From: Tepidanaerobacter acetatoxydans_A
Lineage (GTDB): Bacteria > Bacillota > Thermosediminibacteria > Thermosediminibacterales > Tepidanaerobacteraceae
NCBI GenBank assembly: GCA_022840405.1
Contig: JALHJR010000002.1
Location: forward strand, 46,840-110,839
DNA: 64,000 nucleotides
Direction of reading: 5' to 3'
Every line of letters begins with the position of its first letter. The stretch's first letter is position 1. Both the position numbers and the translations under genes were made by a program. The notes under the pieces were generated by a model. The model had not been told where the DNA came from. It made no database searches and was given only the letters and a program-made list of their open reading frames with translations. Below, one piece after another: positions 61,614 through 64,000 of the stretch.

Positions 61614-63337
61614 GCTATTTCCTCCTCTGAAAGCTGCGAAAGAACAATATTCCTGTAAGTTTCACAGTTTTCATAGAGCTCTTTGTGTTTGCCTATGCCT
61701 GCTATTTTGCCTTCATCTAATACAATGATTTGATCTGCATTCATAACTGTTGCGACACGCTGAGCTACGATTATCATAGTAGAATTCTTGGTTTCTTTGC
61801 TTAATGCTACTCTAAGCTTAGCATCTGTTTTAAAATCCAATGCAGAAAAACTATCGTCAAACATGTATATTTTCGGCTTTTTTACAATTGCTCTTGCAAT
61901 ACAAATTCTCTGCTTTTGTCCACCCGAAACGTTAAGGCCGCCTTCTGCAATCATGGTATCAAAACCATCCTTCATTCCGTTTATAAATTCTGATGCTTGG
62001 GCAATTTCTGCCGCATGCCGCACTTCTTCATCTGTGGCATCTTCTTTGCCATATCTTATATTTTCGGCAATCGTGCCCGTAAACAAGACAGACTTTTGCG
62101 GCACATAACCTATCCATGAACGAAGAACTTTTTGCGGGATGCCTCTTATGTCAATTCCATCTATGGTTATTTTGCCGGAGGTCACATCATAAAACCTCAT
62201 AATAAGATTTGAAATAGTGGACTTTCCTGAACCTGTGGCACCTATTATCGCAGTAGTGTGTCCCGGCAGTGCCTTAAAAGATATATTGGATAGTGCTGAT
62301 TCTTCAGCATCAGGATATTTAAATGTTACATCGTCGAACTCTAATATTCCCTTTATTTCTTTTGGAATGACAGGATTTTCGGGATCTACTATTTCAGGTT
62401 CCATATTTAATACTTCTTTGATTCTTTCTACCGATGCAGCTGCACGCGGTATCATTATAAACATCATAGAAAGCATCATTGTAGAAAACATAATTTCCAT
62501 GGCGTACTGTATAAAAGCAAGAAGATCTCCTACTTCCATCATTGCCGCGTTTATCTTAAGGCTTGCATACCACACAATGGCAACAGTTGTAACATTAAAT
62601 ATCAACATGATAAGGGGCATCATTATAGCCATTAGCCTATTTACCTTAATAGCCACATTTGTAAGATCGATATTTGCAGCATTAAAGCGTTTTTTCTCGT
62701 GTTCTACTCGGTTAAAGGCTCGAATAACTCTAACGCCCGTGAGATTTTCTCTCATTACCCTGTTTACGGTGTCGATTTTGAGTTGCATGGCTCTGAAAAG
62801 AGGTAATGAAAACTTTGATAATACTACTATTACCCCTGCTATTATAGGTACAACTATCCAAAAAACAAAAGACAGGCTTGGTGCAGTAGATACGGCCATT
62901 ATTATAGCACCTATAGCCATTATGGGAGACATTACGACCATTCTAAAAAATATCATTGCAACCATTTGCAGCTGAGTTACATCATTTGTGGTTCTTGTTA
63001 TAAGAGAGGCGGTTCCTATTTTGTTAAATTCATTAAGGGAAAAACTTTCTACTTTCTCGAAAATACTTTCTCTAAGTGACTTACCAAAACCCATAGCAGC
63101 CCTGGAAGAACAGTAACTTGCCGCTATCGCTGCGGCTACAGCACCGAGAGCTACAAACAGCATTTTCCCTCCTACCGCAAGAATGTAACCGGTATCTGTG
63201 TTTACTATGCCGGTATTTACGATATCTGCAAGCATCGACGGCAGCATCAGCTGTGACATCGCCTGGCAGAATATAAAGACCAATGATGCTAAAATGAATG
63301 GCCAATATGGTTTTAAATTACTTAAGATTTTTTTCAT
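61610..63337 (-). CDS. ABC exporter subunit with degenerate Walker B
   Basis: A 575-residue half transporter starting at ATG 63337 (AGAGGTGA nearby; a GTG lies at 63349). Permease helices to about residue 310 and ATPase with Walker A GATGSGKS, signature NVSGGQKQR and Walker B IYMFDDSFSALD, where Asp replaces the catalytic Glu. With the partner's NISHGE signature this makes one weak and one good ATP site, as in TM287/288-type exporters. Confidence 0.9.
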   Translation of the reverse strand: MKKILSNLKPYWPFILASLVFIFCQAMSQLMLPSMLADIVNTGIVNTDTGYILAVGGKMLFVALGAVAAAIAASYCSSRAAMGFGKSLRESIFEKVESFSLNEFNKIGTASLITRTTNDVTQLQMVAMIFFRMVVMSPIMAIGAIIMAVSTAPSLSFVFWIVVPIIAGVIVVLSKFSLPLFRAMQLKIDTVNRVMRENLTGVRVIRAFNRVEHEKKRFNAANIDLTNVAIKVNRLMAIMMPLIMLIFNVTTVAIVWYASLKINAAMMEVGDLLAFIQYAMEIMFSTMMLSMMFIMIPRAAASVERIKEVLNMEPEIVDPENPVIPKEIKGILEFDDVTFKYPDAEESALSNISFKALPGHTTAIIGATGSGKSTISNLIMRFYDVTSGKITIDGIDIRGIPQKVLRSWIGYVPQKSVLFTGTIAENIRYGKEDATDEEVRHAAEIAQASEFINGMKDGFDTMIAEGGLNVSGGQKQRICIARAIVKKPKIYMFDDSFSALDFKTDAKLRVALSKETKNSTMIIVAQRVATVMNADQIIVLDEGKIAGIGKHKELYENCETYRNIVLSQLSEEEIA

Positions 63338-63345
63338 AAAATTAA

Positions 63346-63795
63346 TCACCTCTTATTAGCCTCAATAGATTCTTTAAGATTATTCCTTATTTTTTTTAAA
63401 AGACTGTTGAGAATGTTCTTTTCCTCATTTGATAGCCTGCTAAACATTCTTTCTTCTATGCATTGTATTTCTTTATAGATACTTTTGCACAGTTTCCTTC
63501 CATATTCAGTAAGGTATACGCGCACAACCCGCTGGTCAATTTCATCTTGGACCCTTTTTACCACTCCTGCTTTTTCCATTCGCTTCAGCATAATGGTAAC
63601 AGTAGGAGCTTTCATTTTTAAGCTGCGTGCAAGTTCCGCTTGACTCTGTCCGTCGTTTTTATAAAGTGCAAACAGCAAAGGCGGCTGTCCAGGATAAACA
63701 TCCTTTTTTTGAAACGACCTATGCGTCTTCAGGTAATGTAATCTTGCAATCTCTAGAAAGAGAGCATAATTTGATTCAGGGTCTAAACAATTCAT
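63346..63795 (-). CDS. MarR-family transcriptional regulator
   Basis: A 149-residue MarR-type winged helix (DGQSQAELARSLKMKAPTVTIMLKRMEKAGVVKRVQDEIDQRVVRVYLTEYG, about residues 53-106). Its stop TGA overlaps the Shine-Dalgarno site of the exporter gene. It probably represses the exporter operon and responds to a drug-like ligand. Confidence 0.9.
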   Translation of the reverse strand: MNCLDPESNYALFLEIARLHYLKTHRSFQKKDVYPGQPPLLFALYKNDGQSQAELARSLKMKAPTVTIMLKRMEKAGVVKRVQDEIDQRVVRVYLTEYGRKLCKSIYKEIQCIEERMFSRLSNEEKNILNSLLKKIRNNLKESIEANKR

Positions 63796-63870
63796 TTAAA
63801 TCCTCACTCTCTAATTTACTTAGATGTCTAACGAATTTGTATTATATCACTTAAAATACAAAAGTCAATA

Positions 63871-63893
63871 AGATTCTTCGCTGCGCTCAGAAT
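63871..63893. repeat. Half copy of the TCTTCG/TCAGAAT repeat
   Basis: AGATTCTTCGCTGCGCTCAGAAT resembles the 3' arm of the repeat at 40309-40351 (AAGATTCTTCGTTTCACTCAAAATGACAG). The region 63896-64000 has no recognised gene. Confidence 0.4.
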
Positions 63894-64000
63894 TCCCACG
63901 CGTTTCCACGCCACAATAAACGAATATTAATTGCTATTCCTTGGTATACTCTAGTTATGGCATGAGTTCGAGTGTCATTGTCACAATGAGGTCGACTCAG

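Noticed and set aside
62217..62975. 252-residue plus-strand frame opposite the ABC exporter
   Set aside because: Mirror of the hydrophobic permease region in another frame; no supporting signal.
1..64000. CRISPR array, tRNA or rRNA genes, prophage
   Set aside because: No regularly spaced repeats, no cloverleaf or rRNA sequence and no phage structural genes were seen.

Overview
The window looks like a chromosomal segment of an anaerobic, endospore-forming, low-to-moderate G+C member of the Firmicutes (Clostridia, possibly near Thermoanaerobacterales such as Tepidanaerobacter; the genus is a guess). The reasons are spore genes (spoVG, yabG, veg, a SPOCS/LysM spore-coat protein, a SpoIID-like protein), an indolepyruvate:ferredoxin oxidoreductase, two T-box leaders, strong AGGAGG-type ribosome binding sites and several TTG starts.

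Layout. (1) 1-5.1 kb: zinc/manganese uptake lipoprotein, thioredoxin, a triple-HTH regulator with an operator-like promoter, a BaiN-type flavoprotein, a GIY-YIG-like protein and a small membrane/coiled-coil protein. (2) 5.3-29.1 kb: a conserved housekeeping block whose order (pth, rplY/ctc, prs, glmU, spoVG, purR, ispE, veg, yabG, rsmA, tatD, metG) matches the Bacillus subtilis region near the replication origin. Clostridial additions are a MobA-like nucleotidyltransferase, a GntR regulator, SPOCS and CAP proteins, a Nal1-like protease, a SpoIID-amidase fusion with lost active-site residues, a YkuK-like RNase H protein, a radical SAM protein and iorAB. Two tight clusters of DnaA boxes lie in this block. 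(3) 29.1-54.8 kb: accessory cargo between the metG T-box and herA-nurA-abrB. It holds a decayed gene, a seven-gene cluster (HyuA-type ATPase, DUF4127 protein, TIM-barrel protein, FAD oxidoreductase, HExxH protein, permease, ROK-type regulator), a baeRF-like gene beside an IS605/omega-RNA-like remnant, a repeat patch, an abg-type amidohydrolase/AbgT cluster with its regulator, a lactose/cellobiose-type PTS operon with a LicR-like regulator, and a frameshifted glucose-type EIIA with an RpiR regulator. (4) 55-64 kb: HerA-NurA, an AbrB-family regulator, T-box-controlled proC, a MarR regulator and a heterodimeric ABC exporter.

How the genes work together: the backbone supplies translation quality control (pth, metG, rsmA, rplY), PRPP and UDP-GlcNAc supply (prs, glmU), purine regulation, isoprenoid precursors and spore formation. 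The accessory section provides peptide- or amide-type scavenging (M20 hydrolases with AbgT, HyuA cluster) and beta-glucoside uptake. The most unusual items are the pseudoenzyme-like SpoIID-amidase protein, the DnaA-box clusters, the orphan HyuA/DUF4127 cluster and the stand-alone omega-RNA-like remnant. All calls come from reading the sequence; no database search was run.
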